A DNA stretch of 64,000 nt from QYQD01 sp040754095. Lineage in GTDB: Bacteria; Desulfobacterota; QYQD01. The translations under genes and the position numbers were made by a program. Within the stretch, counting starts at the first letter, position 1. Each line of letters begins with the position of its first letter. The notes beneath the pieces are model-generated. The model was not told the origin of the DNA and did not search any database. It saw only the letters and a program-made list of their open reading frames with translations. The stretch is taken from positions 6,040 through 70,039 of the forward strand of contig JBFMFO010000014.1 of assembly GCA_040754095.1 (NCBI GenBank). Direction: 5' to 3'. Shown here piece by piece: positions 16,519-25,422 of the stretch.

Positions 16519-17553
16519 CTGACGCTACCCGTTATTGCCTTGACTATGGGTTGCCCGGTGGGGATCGGTCCGGAAATTATCGCCCGTTCTCTCGCCTTAC
16601 ATGAGGTATATACTTATTGCCGGCCTGTTGTGGTGGGGGATCGGGCTATCATGGAACGGGCGGTTAAGACTACAGGCGTCTCTTTAGACATAAGCGTAAT
16701 AGAGGAGGCCGATATTGAGCAAATTGAGCGCTCCTTTCGACAGGGTAATCGACCTGAAAAAATCTTTCTCCTTCCAGTTTCTGAGCTGAATTCCGCACAG
16801 TGTGTTTATGGCCGGCCGACTGCCCGGACGGGCGCCGCTATGGTTAGTTATATACTGCGCGCTATTGAATTGGCCCTCTCCGGCTGCGTACAGGCTATAA
16901 CTACCGCCCCGATTAATAAAGAGGCCATGCACATGGCAGGGTATGAATACCCGGGCCATACAGAGCTTCTGGTAGAGAAAACGGGCGCAAGGCGGTACGC
17001 CATGATGCTGGCGGGCGACAGGCTAAAAGTAGTGCCGGTAACCATCCATCTGCCCCTCCGGGACGTAGCAACCCGGTTAACCCGGGAAAAGATTCTGGAA
17101 AACCTGATAGTTACTGATTCGGCATTGCGCCGGTATTTTGGTCCGGAGCAACCCCGGCTTGCCGTTGCGGCCTTGAATCCGCATGCCGGAGAAAGAGGTC
17201 TCTTTGGGGATGAGGAGGTAAGAATAATCTCCCCCGCTATTGATGCCGCTAAAGGATTGGGAATAGATGCCCGGGGGCCATTTCCGGCTGACACTGTATT
17301 TTATCGGGCCAGCCAGGGAGAGTTCACCGCGGTTATCGCCATGTATCATGATCAGGCCCTTATCCCTTTAAAACTACTGCATTTCAAGGACGGGGTAAAC
17401 ATAACCTTAGGGTTGCCCATTATTCGCACTTCTGTAGATCACGGAACGGCTTATGACCTGGCGGGTAGCGGAAAGGCCGATCCAGCCAGCCTCATGGCCG
17501 CGCTCAGGTTAGCCGCCCATATGGCTACGCATCGAAAGGGACATGGTGTCTGA
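16519..17553 (+). CDS. pdxA: 4-hydroxythreonine-4-phosphate dehydrogenase family protein
   Basis: PdxA-family NAD-dependent oxidative decarboxylase of pyridoxal phosphate synthesis. Motifs: TTAPINKEA (about residue 133), HTELL, and the metal/substrate region MYHDQALIPLK (about residue 276), then GLPIIRTSVDHGTAYD near the C-terminus. The usual N-terminal GDPAGIGPE appears as GCPVGIGPE. Start: the first conventional codon (TTG at 16540) would remove part of the first beta strand. An in-frame CTG at 16519, 8 nt after AAGGAG (16505-16510), restores the family N-terminus (TLPVIALTMG), so I choose it. It probably forms an operon with uvrA, 6 bp downstream. Confidence 0.9.
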   Translation: MTLPVIALTMGCPVGIGPEIIARSLALHEVYTYCRPVVVGDRAIMERAVKTTGVSLDISVIEEADIEQIERSFRQGNRPEKIFLLPVSELNSAQCVYGRPTARTGAAMVSYILRAIELALSGCVQAITTAPINKEAMHMAGYEYPGHTELLVEKTGARRYAMMLAGDRLKVVPVTIHLPLRDVATRLTREKILENLIVTDSALRRYFGPEQPRLAVAALNPHAGERGLFGDEEVRIISPAIDAAKGLGIDARGPFPADTVFYRASQGEFTAVIAMYHDQALIPLKLLHFKDGVNITLGLPIIRTSVDHGTAYDLAGSGKADPASLMAALRLAAHMATHRKGHGV

Positions 17554-17559
17554 AGATAA

Positions 17560-20373
17560 ATGGCTTCTAAAAATATAGTCATAAGGGGCGCCAAGCAACA
17601 TAATCTCAAGAACATAGATGTTACCATCCCCCGCGATAAGCTCACCGTTATAACGGGCCTAAGCGGTTCCGGCAAGTCCACCCTGGCCTTTGATACCATC
17701 TACGCCGAAGGGCAACGTCGTTATGTGGAATCCCTGTCGGCTTATGCACGGCAATTTCTGGAGCAGATGGATAAACCGGATGTCGAATCCATTGAGGGCC
17801 TTTCTCCGGCTATTGCCATCGAGCAAAAGACAGTCAGTAAAAACCCTCGTTCTACAGTAGGCACAGTAACGGAAATTTATGACTATTTGCGGCTCCTTTT
17901 TGCCCGCATTGGCCGGCCTTTTTGTTATCAGTGCGGCCGCGAGATCCAGACTCAGACCATTGATCAAATGGTTGATTCCATTATGCGGCTAAGAGAAGGA
18001 AGCCGGATAATAATCATGGCCCCGATAGTAGTGCAGAAAAAGGGAGAGCATCAAAACGTCTGGCAGCGGCTCAGGAAAGAGGGCTTTGTCCGGGCCAGGG
18101 TCGACGGCCAAATTTTAAATTTAGAAGAGAGCCCAAGCCTTGATAAGCACAAGCGTCATACTATTGAGGCGGTGATCGACCGTCTTGTTGTCCGGCCGGG
18201 CCTCGAGAGAAGGCTGGCCGATTCTCTTGACCTTGCCACTAAACTATCTGAAGGTATAGCCCTGGTGCAGGTAAACGAAGAGGAGGAAATATTTTTTAGC
18301 CAGAAACAGGCCTGCATCTATTGCGAGATCAGTCTGCCGGAGATGACTCCGCAGCTTTTTTCTTTTAACAATCCCCGAGGGGCCTGTCTGGCCTGTGACG
18401 GGCTGGGCGTCCGTCAATTTTTCGATCCCGATTTGATTATTCCCAACCCCAATTTGTCGCTCCGTGAAGGCGCCATCGCTCCCTGGTCGCACCGGCACGG
18501 CGTTCATTTTATACAAATACTGGAATCAGTGTCCGGACATTATCATTTCGAGATCCACACACCTTTCAAGGCCCTTCCCGATCAGGCCAAAAAAATCTTG
18601 CTTTATGGCTCTAATGGGGAAGAAATATCATTCTCTTATGATAAGGACGGGCGCCGTCACTTCTATAGACAACCATTCGAAGGAATAATTCCGCAGCTTG
18701 AACGTCGTTACCGTGAAACGCCCTCCCGGTCAGCCCGGGAGGAGATTGAGCAATACATGAACAAACAACCCTGTCCGGTTTGTAAGGGAGCCAGGCTCCG
18801 GAAAGAGGCCCTTTCGGTACGGGTTGGTCCCTGGGCTATAGATCAGATAGTGAATCTGGACATTAAAACGGCTATACAGGTATTTGAACGTCTGCCGCTT
18901 ACGCAAAAGGAATTCGAGATTGCCGGACGTATATTAAGGGAGATAAACAGCCGCCTATCTTTTCTTAAAGAAGTGGGGCTGGATTACCTGACCTTAAACC
19001 GGACATCGGCTACTTTGTCCGGCGGCGAAGGCCAGCGCATCCGTCTGGCCACACAAATCGGTTCACAGATGGTGGGGGTCCTTTACGTACTGGACGAGCC
19101 GAGTATCGGCCTGCATCAGCGCGATCATGCCAGGCTTCTGGCTACATTGAAAAGACTGCGGGATACGGGCAATACGGTGCTGGTGGTTGAACACGATCCT
19201 GAAACAATTTGCTCTGCCGACTATGTTATCGACATGGGGCCGGGCGCAGGCCAGCATGGCGGCGAAGTGATTTTTGCCGGAACGCCGGCAGAACTGCTGC
19301 ATGCCGGGGCATCCCTTACCGGGCAGTATTTATCCGGCCGGATGGCCATTCCCATACCGGCCGGGAGGCGTACCTTGGCGCATGGGTATATTACGGCGGT
19401 AGGGGCTTCTCAAAATAACTTGAAAAATATTACGGTAAAAATTCCCCTGGGGCAAATGGTGTGTGTCACCGGCGTATCCGGCTCAGGAAAGTCCACCCTG
19501 GTTATCGATACCTTGTACAAGGCACTGGCACAGAGGTTGTACCATTCAAAGGAAAGAGCGGGACGTGTGGAAAAGATCGACGGATTACATCTTATAGACA
19601 AGGTTATCGACCTGGATCAAAGTCCTATCGGGCGCACTCCGCGGTCCAATCCGGCTACTTACACCGGACTTTTTGCGCCGATACGTGAGCTTTTTGCCCG
19701 CACGCCAGAGGCCAGGGCACGAGGCTATAAGGCCGGGAGGTTCAGTTTTAACGTGAAAGGCGGCCGATGTGAGGCCTGTGACGGCGACGGCCTGATCAAA
19801 ATAGAGATGCATTTTTTGCCGGATGTTTATGTGACCTGCGAAAGTTGCCACGGTAAGCGTTATAACCGGGAGACCCTGGAGATAAGATATAAAGACAAAA
19901 CCATAGCCGATGCCCTGGACATGACCGTGGACGAAGCCTATCTGTTTTTTCAGAATATACCGGCTATAAAGGCCAGGTTGAAGATGCTGCGTGAAGTTGG
20001 TCTGGGCTATGTTCACCTTGGGCAGTCGGCAACCACACTGTCCGGTGGTGAGGCCCAGCGGGTCAAGTTGGCCAGGGAACTATCCGGGCGTAGTACCGGA
20101 CGGACCCTCTATATCCTGGACGAACCTACAACCGGATTACATCCGGCAGACGTACACAAACTGCTTGAGGTGCTTAATAGACTAGTCGAAGCGGGTAATA
20201 CGGTGGTTATTATTGAGCACAATATGGACGTGATTAAGACGGCTGATTATGTCATTGATCTGGGACCGGAAGGCGGTGACGAAGGCGGCCGGGTGGTAGG
20301 CTCCGGTACTCCGGAGGAAATTTCCCGTTTGAAGCAGTCATATACCGGCCAATTTTTACGAAAGGTATTGTAA
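17560..20373 (+). CDS. uvrA: Excinuclease ABC subunit A
   Basis: 937 residues, normal UvrA length. It is the damage-recognition ATPase of nucleotide excision repair. Two ABC modules: Walker A GLSGSGKST (about residue 32) and GVSGSGKST (about residue 640), with ABC signatures LSGGEGQRI and LSGGEAQRV. Zinc-finger cysteines are in CYQCG near residue 125, in CIYCE...CLACDG near residue 255 and in CEACDGDG...CESCHG near residue 740. It follows pdxA by 6 bp. All expected motifs appear intact. Confidence 0.98.
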   Translation: MASKNIVIRGAKQHNLKNIDVTIPRDKLTVITGLSGSGKSTLAFDTIYAEGQRRYVESLSAYARQFLEQMDKPDVESIEGLSPAIAIEQKTVSKNPRSTVGTVTEIYDYLRLLFARIGRPFCYQCGREIQTQTIDQMVDSIMRLREGSRIIIMAPIVVQKKGEHQNVWQRLRKEGFVRARVDGQILNLEESPSLDKHKRHTIEAVIDRLVVRPGLERRLADSLDLATKLSEGIALVQVNEEEEIFFSQKQACIYCEISLPEMTPQLFSFNNPRGACLACDGLGVRQFFDPDLIIPNPNLSLREGAIAPWSHRHGVHFIQILESVSGHYHFEIHTPFKALPDQAKKILLYGSNGEEISFSYDKDGRRHFYRQPFEGIIPQLERRYRETPSRSAREEIEQYMNKQPCPVCKGARLRKEALSVRVGPWAIDQIVNLDIKTAIQVFERLPLTQKEFEIAGRILREINSRLSFLKEVGLDYLTLNRTSATLSGGEGQRIRLATQIGSQMVGVLYVLDEPSIGLHQRDHARLLATLKRLRDTGNTVLVVEHDPETICSADYVIDMGPGAGQHGGEVIFAGTPAELLHAGASLTGQYLSGRMAIPIPAGRRTLAHGYITAVGASQNNLKNITVKIPLGQMVCVTGVSGSGKSTLVIDTLYKALAQRLYHSKERAGRVEKIDGLHLIDKVIDLDQSPIGRTPRSNPATYTGLFAPIRELFARTPEARARGYKAGRFSFNVKGGRCEACDGDGLIKIEMHFLPDVYVTCESCHGKRYNRETLEIRYKDKTIADALDMTVDEAYLFFQNIPAIKARLKMLREVGLGYVHLGQSATTLSGGEAQRVKLARELSGRSTGRTLYILDEPTTGLHPADVHKLLEVLNRLVEAGNTVVIIEHNMDVIKTADYVIDLGPEGGDEGGRVVGSGTPEEISRLKQSYTGQFLRKVL

Positions 20374-20600
20374 CCGTTCACCGTTGTTCGTTCACCGTTC
20401 ACCGAAAAAGGAATTTTCGTGCTTTTGATGGAGAACGGCGGCCGAATAACGGAAAATACCTTCACCGTTTACCATGCGGAGTTTTTCACGTTTTTTGATG
20501 GGCGATGGTTGCGGAAAGTGCGATTACCATTGACTGTTCACCGAAAAAAGCTTTTCAGGTTCTTACGGACAACGGTGAACTGATAACGGTGAACGGATAC
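20374..20600. repeat. Short-word array (TTCACCG/CGGTGAA words) in intergenic space
   Basis: The 233-bp gap between the convergent uvrA and rex genes is largely built of TTCACCGTT words near its left end and CGGTGAAC words near its right end, which makes a loose long-range inverted arrangement. No gene, and no T-tract terminator, is apparent. Confidence 0.5.
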
Positions 20601-20606
20601 AAGGTA

Positions 20607-21239
20607 TTAGCTCCTGTTGGATAGATAATAAGATAGTGAGTCTAATCTTAGAGTAAAATCAACATATTCAACGACGATATCTCCAGGTACCCGGAGGATA
20701 ACGGGGGCAAAGTTTAAAATCCCTTTTACCCCGGCCTCAATAGCCCGTTCAACGACTTGTTGCGCCCGGCCGGCCGGTGTAGTTATAACGCCGATCTCGA
20801 AAGGTTCTCGACTCACGACTTCTGTAATATCTTTCATATCCGAGATCTCTAATTCAGACCCTACCCTCTGCCCTATCTTACCGGGATCGACGTCAAAGGC
20901 GGCAACAAACCGGTATCCCTGGTTGATAAAATTTGGATAGTGGAGCAATGCCTGGCCTAGATTTCCCACGCCAAAAAGGCCAAGCCGCCATTCTTTTCCC
21001 AGACCCAGGATGTTTTTTATATGCTGTAATAAATGCCCTGTATAATAACCTACCCCTCTCACACCAAACTCACCGAAGTATGCCAGATCTTTACGCAGCT
21101 GAGCCGAGTTAACACCGCACTCGGCAGCCAATTTCTCTGATGATACGACTTCCAGTCCATCTCTTGACAATAAACTCAATTTTCGGCTGTACCTGGACAG
21201 CCTGTAAATGGTGGCAGGCGGAATCTTTATATATTTCAT
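20607..21239 (-). CDS. rex: Rex redox-sensing transcriptional repressor
   Basis: 210 residues. N-terminal winged helix (IPPATIYRLSRYSRKL...ISSEKLAAECGVNSAQLRKDLAYFG-type layout) and C-terminal Rossmann domain with the NADH-binding motif GVGNLGQAL at about residue 86. Rex senses the NADH/NAD ratio and represses fermentation, respiration and ATP-synthase genes. It is adjacent to the atp genes, but a strong terminator lies between atpE and rex, so it has its own transcript. I did not find a convincing TTGTGAA-N6-TTCACAA operator in the window. Confidence 0.96.
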   Translation of the reverse strand: MKYIKIPPATIYRLSRYSRKLSLLSRDGLEVVSSEKLAAECGVNSAQLRKDLAYFGEFGVRGVGYYTGHLLQHIKNILGLGKEWRLGLFGVGNLGQALLHYPNFINQGYRFVAAFDVDPGKIGQRVGSELEISDMKDITEVVSREPFEIGVITTPAGRAQQVVERAIEAGVKGILNFAPVILRVPGDIVVEYVDFTLRLDSLSYYLSNRS

Positions 21240-21277
21240 GCGCGGGTGTAACTCCAGGACGTTATTTTACTAGAAAC

Positions 21278-21315
21278 AAAAACCGGGGCTGTAAAAGAAT
21301 ACAGCCCCGGTTTTT
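21278..21315 (-). terminator. Intrinsic terminator of the atp operon
   Basis: Perfect inverted repeat AACCGGGGCTGTA/TACAGCCCCGGTT with a 6-nt loop and a T run on both strands, 18 bp after the atpE stop codon and about 40 bp before rex. A strong bidirectional terminator by sequence. Confidence 0.88.
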
Positions 21316-21332
21316 AAAAGAAAAAACCTTAC

Positions 21333-21701
21333 TTAAGCCAGACCCATCAAGGTCAATACCTTGCTGGTCGCCGGGTTGGCAAATAGCATGATCAAACAAA
21401 TAACCAAGGCATAGATAACCAAGGACTCGATCAGTGCCAAACCGATAATCATGGTAACCGTGATCTTGCCGGAGGCTTCCGGGTTGCGGGCTATACCCTC
21501 GCAGGCTGCCTTAATGGCCGCACTTTGTCCAAGAGCGCCACCGAAAGCGGCAACAGCGATACAAGCACCCGAGGCTATGACAGTCCAAATGAAGAAGTCT
21601 AACCCTGCCGTCTTGGCATCAGCCGTCTCCTGACCAAAGGCGACAGAGGCCATACCCATTGTAAGGACCACGAGTAAAGATACTAATAGCGCCTTTTTCA
21701 T
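21333..21701 (-). CDS. atpE: ATP synthase subunit c (with signal-like N-terminal extension)
   Basis: 122 residues, longer than the usual 80 because of a cleavable-looking N-terminal hydrophobic leader (residues 1-23, MGMASVAFG-QE). Two further transmembrane helices joined by the polar loop ARNPEASGK form the c-ring hairpin. The ion-binding carboxylate is Glu92 in LALIESLVIYAL. Gln59 (one helix earlier), Ser93 and Tyr97 fall at the spacing of the Na+ site of Ilyobacter-type c subunits (Q32, E65, S66, Y70), which hints at Na+ coupling. Last gene of atpZ-atpI-atpB-atpE. The F1 genes are not in the window. Confidence 0.95.
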   Translation of the reverse strand: MKKALLVSLLVVLTMGMASVAFGQETADAKTAGLDFFIWTVIASGACIAVAAFGGALGQSAAIKAACEGIARNPEASGKITVTMIIGLALIESLVIYALVICLIMLFANPATSKVLTLMGLA

Positions 21702-21764
21702 CTCTAATATCCCCCCTTTCTATATAATATTTTATTTACTGCCTTCTTCCAAAAGGTTGTCATT

Positions 21765-22478
21765 TTAATGAGCGTGTTCCATGGCCCCTGTAAAATAGAG
21801 TATAGACAGGAGCACAAAAACAAAGGCCTGTACAAAGCAGACAAATACACCCAGGGCCATTATTGGCAACGGCCCCAAAAACGCGCCTGCCAGCAGGAAG
21901 AGTAGCCCGAGCAATACTTCCTTGGCCATGATATTGCCAAAAAGTCGTATAGACAGCGACAGAATGCGTGCGAAGTGTCCTATAAGCTCTATAGGAAGCA
22001 TAAGGGGCGCCAGCCAGCTGACCGGACCCATAAAATGTTTGACATACTTTACCCCGTGGAATTTGACCCCTAAAATATGAGTGGTTATGAACACAGTAAT
22101 GGCCAGTGATAGGGTCGTGTTTACATTGGCGGTTGGGGACATAAATCCGGGGAAAAGCCCGATAAGATTAGCTATAAAGATGTAAATTCCCAATGTAGCA
22201 ATCATAGGAAGCATTAATTTTGCCCCTTCTTCGCCCATATTCTCAGCCGCAAAGCCTTCTATGCCGGAAATTACAGCCTCAAAAAAATTTTGCCCCTTGC
22301 CGGGGATCATTTGGATTTTACCGACAAAAAGCTTGGCAGAGAGGATCAGTACGAGCATGACGAACCAGGCATTCGTTACATGTGGCGCGATTATCTTGGG
22401 CAATAGGCCATGCCCACCATGTACCGGCAGATGAAACAGCTCCAGTAACAGGTTGATAAACAGGATTGGATGTTCCAT
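21765..22478 (-). CDS. atpB: ATP synthase subunit a
   Basis: 237-residue polytopic membrane protein that forms the ion half-channels of Fo. The essential arginine of the stator interface is in the conserved stretch LSLSIRLFGNIMAKE (about residue 176). C-terminal helices end in FVCFVQAFVFVLLSILYFTGAMEHAH, typical of the family. It starts 3 bp after atpI and is followed by atpE after 63 bp. Confidence 0.96.
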   Translation of the reverse strand: MEHPILFINLLLELFHLPVHGGHGLLPKIIAPHVTNAWFVMLVLILSAKLFVGKIQMIPGKGQNFFEAVISGIEGFAAENMGEEGAKLMLPMIATLGIYIFIANLIGLFPGFMSPTANVNTTLSLAITVFITTHILGVKFHGVKYVKHFMGPVSWLAPLMLPIELIGHFARILSLSIRLFGNIMAKEVLLGLLFLLAGAFLGPLPIMALGVFVCFVQAFVFVLLSILYFTGAMEHAH

Positions 22479-22481
22479 GGA

Positions 22482-22883
22482 TTAAGTTGCCTCCTTTGTC
22501 CTGATGATCTTCCACAATTCTGTGAAAGCAATTACCATAATATTAATAACAACTACCGAAAGTCCGGTAAGCAGCCCTAAAGGATGTACCATCTTATTCA
22601 CTATCAGTTCATAAAGGACACCCCCGATAATTATCAGGCGCAGATAGTACTTGACGTAATAAATGGCCTTGTGGCCAAAAACAACCTGTTGATCAAATAT
22701 CTTCCGGAGCGCCGTCTGAAGCCAGTAAAAATTAAAACCGGCTATTATTCCCCCGGCCAATATACCCAGGGCAAAATCTAGCGAGGCGAAGATGCCCCCG
22801 AAGAGAGTCAGAATTAGACACAATATCAGACTGGGAACCTGTACTTTTTTTATCAATTGTGTCGAACGCCAAAAATCTAACAT
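22482..22883 (-). CDS. atpI: ATP synthase subunit I family protein
   Basis: 133 residues from ATG at 22883 (MLDFWRSTQ), which lies just after the atpZ stop; a longer frame to 22973 overlaps atpZ out of frame and is rejected. Four predicted membrane helices (for example VPSLILCLILTLFGGIF and LRLIIIGGVLYELIV). Proteins of this family help assemble the c-ring or import Mg2+/Ca2+ for the ATP synthase. The position between atpZ and atpB is typical. Confidence 0.8.
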   Translation of the reverse strand: MLDFWRSTQLIKKVQVPSLILCLILTLFGGIFASLDFALGILAGGIIAGFNFYWLQTALRKIFDQQVVFGHKAIYYVKYYLRLIIIGGVLYELIVNKMVHPLGLLTGLSVVVINIMVIAFTELWKIIRTKEAT

Positions 22884-22888
22884 GGTCG

Positions 22889-23113
22889 TTATAAATCCTT
22901 CCGTCTGGCCAGCTGCACCAGATTCCGAAATCCGGCTACGACTCCTAAAATAAGAAAAATAACGGTTAGCCATGGTTTCGTGCGTCCGCCGAACACATAC
23001 TCATCCAATGCGTAGCCTATAAAGAACCCGACGAATACGGAAGCGGCTACGGCTATGCCGATAGTGCTAACGTCTCCAATCAGCCTAAAAAGCCTCTTTA
23101 CGTCTTCCTTCAT
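22889..23113 (-). CDS. atpZ: AtpZ/AtpI-type small membrane protein
   Basis: 74 residues with two transmembrane helices (VSTIGIAVAASVFVGFFIGY and PWLTVIFLILGVVAGFRN), a GxxxG-type pattern, and a charged C-terminus. This is the AtpZ layout; in other bacteria AtpZ with AtpI forms a Mg2+/Ca2+ channel linked to the F1Fo enzyme. First gene of the atp cluster. A TTGACT box about 85 bp upstream could be part of the promoter, but its -10 is weak. Confidence 0.8.
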   Translation of the reverse strand: MKEDVKRLFRLIGDVSTIGIAVAASVFVGFFIGYALDEYVFGGRTKPWLTVIFLILGVVAGFRNLVQLARRKDL

Positions 23114-23222
23114 TGGACAGCCTGTATAGTTGACTGCCGGGACTATTTCAAATAACAGGGCAAAAACAAGTTACTTGGTATCATAGCGCCCCGGTAAAGT
23201 CAACATTTTTTTGAATAGCGAT

Positions 23223-24506
23223 TCATAAAACCTTAAAGTATTCCTCCGCGGCATCCAATATTCTATCAATATCTTCCTTTGTATGCGCGAGCGAGATGAA
23301 TATGGCCTCAAACTGTGAGGGGGGCAGATAGACACCCTTTTCCAGCATGCCCCGATAGAACCCGGCAAAGCAATTTGTATCGCTGGTCAGCGCAGACTTA
23401 AAGTCAAATACATCATCCTTTGTAAAAAATATGGTCATGAGGGAGCCGGCACGGTTGACCCGGGCCGGGATGGAATAGCGCCGGATAAGCCCATTGATAT
23501 TTTTCTCCAGGTATGCGCCTTTCCCCTCCAGGTCTTCATAACCGCCTTTTTGGGAAAGTATTTTTAATGTAGCTATGCCGGCAGTTACAGCCAGAGGATT
23601 GCCGGAGAGGGTCCCGGCCTGATAGACATCTCCCTCCGGGGCAATCCGTAACATGATGTCTTTACGACCACCATAGGCCCCCACGGGCAGCCCGCCCCCG
23701 ATAATCTTGCCCAGACAGGTTAAGTCCGGGGAAATACCATAGTAGGACTGTGCGCCACCCAAAGACATTCGGAATCCACTGATCACCTCATCGAAAATAA
23801 GCAGGACACCCTGTTTTTCTGTGAGTTCCCTTACCGTTTTTAAATATCCCTCGCGGGGTAGGACCACGCCCATGTTGCCGGGTACAGGCTCAATAATAAA
23901 ACAGGCCACCTCCCCGCCTTCCTTTTCCAGAACCTTGGCCAGGGCATCGGCATCGTTATATGGAATGGATATAGTATGGCCGGCAATCTCTTCCGGCACG
24001 CCCGGGCTGCCCGGTATGCCCAGAGTGGCGACACCGGAGCCAGCCATAACGAGAAATGCGTCTCCATGCCCATGATAACAACCATCGCATTTAATGATCT
24101 TCTTACGCCCTGTATAAGCCCTGGCTAAACGGACGGCACTCATGGTGGCTTCGGTGCCGGAACTGGTCAGTCGAACCATTTCCAGTGAGGGGACAGATTC
24201 AATAAGTAATTCAGCCAATTCAACTTCGAGGGGAGTGGGAGCGCCAAAGCTGGTCCCGTTTTCGAGCGCCTTTCTTAAAGCGGCGGTGACTTCGGGGTGG
24301 GCATGGCCCAGGATCATCGGTCCCCAGGAACCGACACAGTCAATGAAGGCGTTGCCGTCAACGTCGTATATTTTAGAACCGGAGGCCCTGGCTATAAAAA
24401 GGGGGTCGCATCCCACGGAACGGCAGGCGCGAACCGGGCTGTTTACGCCTCCGGGGATAACATCCTTTGCCTTCGCAAAGTAGGCCTGGGAACGCTCTCT
24501 TTTCAC
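23223..24506 (-). CDS. hemL: Glutamate-1-semialdehyde 2,1-aminomutase
   Basis: 427 residues, normal length for HemL. PLP enzyme that converts glutamate-1-semialdehyde to 5-aminolevulinate, the precursor for HemB. PLP lysine in CLGKIIGGGLPVGAYGG (about residue 266); family motifs GGVNSPVRA, SSGTEATMSA and FDEVISGFR are present. Its ATG overlaps the stop of the upstream ahbA-like gene (ATGA), which ties early tetrapyrrole supply to the siroheme branch. Confidence 0.97.
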   Translation of the reverse strand: MKRERSQAYFAKAKDVIPGGVNSPVRACRSVGCDPLFIARASGSKIYDVDGNAFIDCVGSWGPMILGHAHPEVTAALRKALENGTSFGAPTPLEVELAELLIESVPSLEMVRLTSSGTEATMSAVRLARAYTGRKKIIKCDGCYHGHGDAFLVMAGSGVATLGIPGSPGVPEEIAGHTISIPYNDADALAKVLEKEGGEVACFIIEPVPGNMGVVLPREGYLKTVRELTEKQGVLLIFDEVISGFRMSLGGAQSYYGISPDLTCLGKIIGGGLPVGAYGGRKDIMLRIAPEGDVYQAGTLSGNPLAVTAGIATLKILSQKGGYEDLEGKGAYLEKNINGLIRRYSIPARVNRAGSLMTIFFTKDDVFDFKSALTSDTNCFAGFYRGMLEKGVYLPPSQFEAIFISLAHTKEDIDRILDAAEEYFKVL

Positions 24507-25006
24507 ACCTGTTCCTCCCTGAAGTACGTGATATTAGATCTTTTTAATTCTTTTTCACTGAATAGTATCTGATAGTCGGTTATTCCGGTCTTTTCCGCCA
24601 GTTCCCGGGCCACGGCATGACATTCGGCCTCGGTTTGACCATGCACCATGGTATAAATATTATAGGGCCACCCGGGTATTGTCCTGCGTTGATAGCAGTG
24701 GGTCACTTTTTTAAAAGAGGCCATGATCCGGCCCGCATTTTCTATCTTCTCATCATCTGCATGCCAGGCGATCATGGCATTGGCGGCATATCCGGAGATC
24801 TGGTGCTGCAGTGTAGCACCAAAGCGGCGTATGTACCCTTCTTTGCAAAGATTCCTTACACATGCCAAAAATTCTTCTTCAGACAGCCCGGCCCTTTCAG
24901 CCAGTATCTGAAAGGGTCTCTCTGCCGAAGGAATTCCATCTTGCAAAACCTGTATTACCCTTTTTTCCTTAGAAGTAAGGACTGCTTTTTGTGGGACTGT
25001 GTCCAT
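24503..25006 (-). CDS. ahbA: Siroheme decarboxylase subunit (AhbA-like, Lrp/AsnC fold)
   Basis: 167 residues, paralogous to the protein at 5123-5566: an N-terminal AsnC-like winged helix (SKEKRVIQVLQDGIP...GYIRRFGAT) and a C-terminal domain with CYQRRTIPGWPYNIYTMVHG, the counterpart of the YLRRHAFNVWF segment of its partner. The two would form the AhbA/AhbB siroheme decarboxylase. It overlaps hemL by 4 bp and follows the GDT1-like gene by 2 bp. A/B naming is from context (beside hemL rather than beside ahbD). It should not be annotated as a transcription factor merely because of the AsnC fold. Confidence 0.83.
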   Translation of the reverse strand: MDTVPQKAVLTSKEKRVIQVLQDGIPSAERPFQILAERAGLSEEEFLACVRNLCKEGYIRRFGATLQHQISGYAANAMIAWHADDEKIENAGRIMASFKKVTHCYQRRTIPGWPYNIYTMVHGQTEAECHAVARELAEKTGITDYQILFSEKELKRSNITYFREEQV

Positions 25007-25008
25007 GG

Positions 25009-25281
25009 TTAAAGTTTTCCCATGATCATGGCTATGCCTAATAAAATAAACAGGAGGCCCGCGCCTATTCGGATGTACTCCGGCGAAACAATGTTCATAA
25101 CAAACCCGCCGACCGTTACCCCTATTAAAGTAGATGCAATAAGGGCCAGGGAAGCCCCCAGAAAAATAGCCCAGCGCTTCTCACTGGAAGCAGCCAGTGA
25201 AAAGGTGGCCAGTTGAGTTTTATCGCCTAATTCAGCCAGAAAGATGGCAATAAATGTGCTGGTGAAGAGCTTTAGATCCAT
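25009..25281 (-). CDS. TMEM165/GDT1 family (UPF0016) small membrane protein
   Basis: 90 residues from ATG at 25281 (MDLKLFTSTF; an ATG at 25293 would add four residues). The family motif ELGDKTQ is in the first helix (FIAIFLAELGDKTQLATF). Three predicted membrane helices. GDT1/TMEM165 proteins transport Mn2+ or Ca2+ and usually carry two such repeats in one chain; this single-repeat form would have to dimerise. It leads a tight operon with ahbA and hemL. Confidence 0.82.
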   Translation of the reverse strand: MDLKLFTSTFIAIFLAELGDKTQLATFSLAASSEKRWAIFLGASLALIASTLIGVTVGGFVMNIVSPEYIRIGAGLLFILLGIAMIMGKL

Positions 25282-25365
25282 ACGGAGCCTCAAAAATAAA
25301 TTTCAGGCAGTCTGTTTGCTTCTAAATTTTGTATTTTTAACACATCTTCCTCTTTAAGAAAAGCA

Positions 25366-25399
25366 AAAACCCCGGCCACCTGGAGATGACCGGGGTTTT
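25366..25399 (-). terminator. Intrinsic terminator after groEL
   Basis: Inverted repeat AAAACCCCGG/CCGGGGTTTT with T runs on both sides, 24 bp past the groEL stop codon. It separates groESL from the GDT1-like operon. Confidence 0.87.
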
Positions 25400-25422
25400 C
25401 TTCTCGATACCGGGTCCGTATC

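Noticed and set aside
24503..25006. Lrp/AsnC transcription regulator
   Set aside because: Although the fold matches, its coupling to hemL and its paralogue in the ahb operon point to siroheme decarboxylase.
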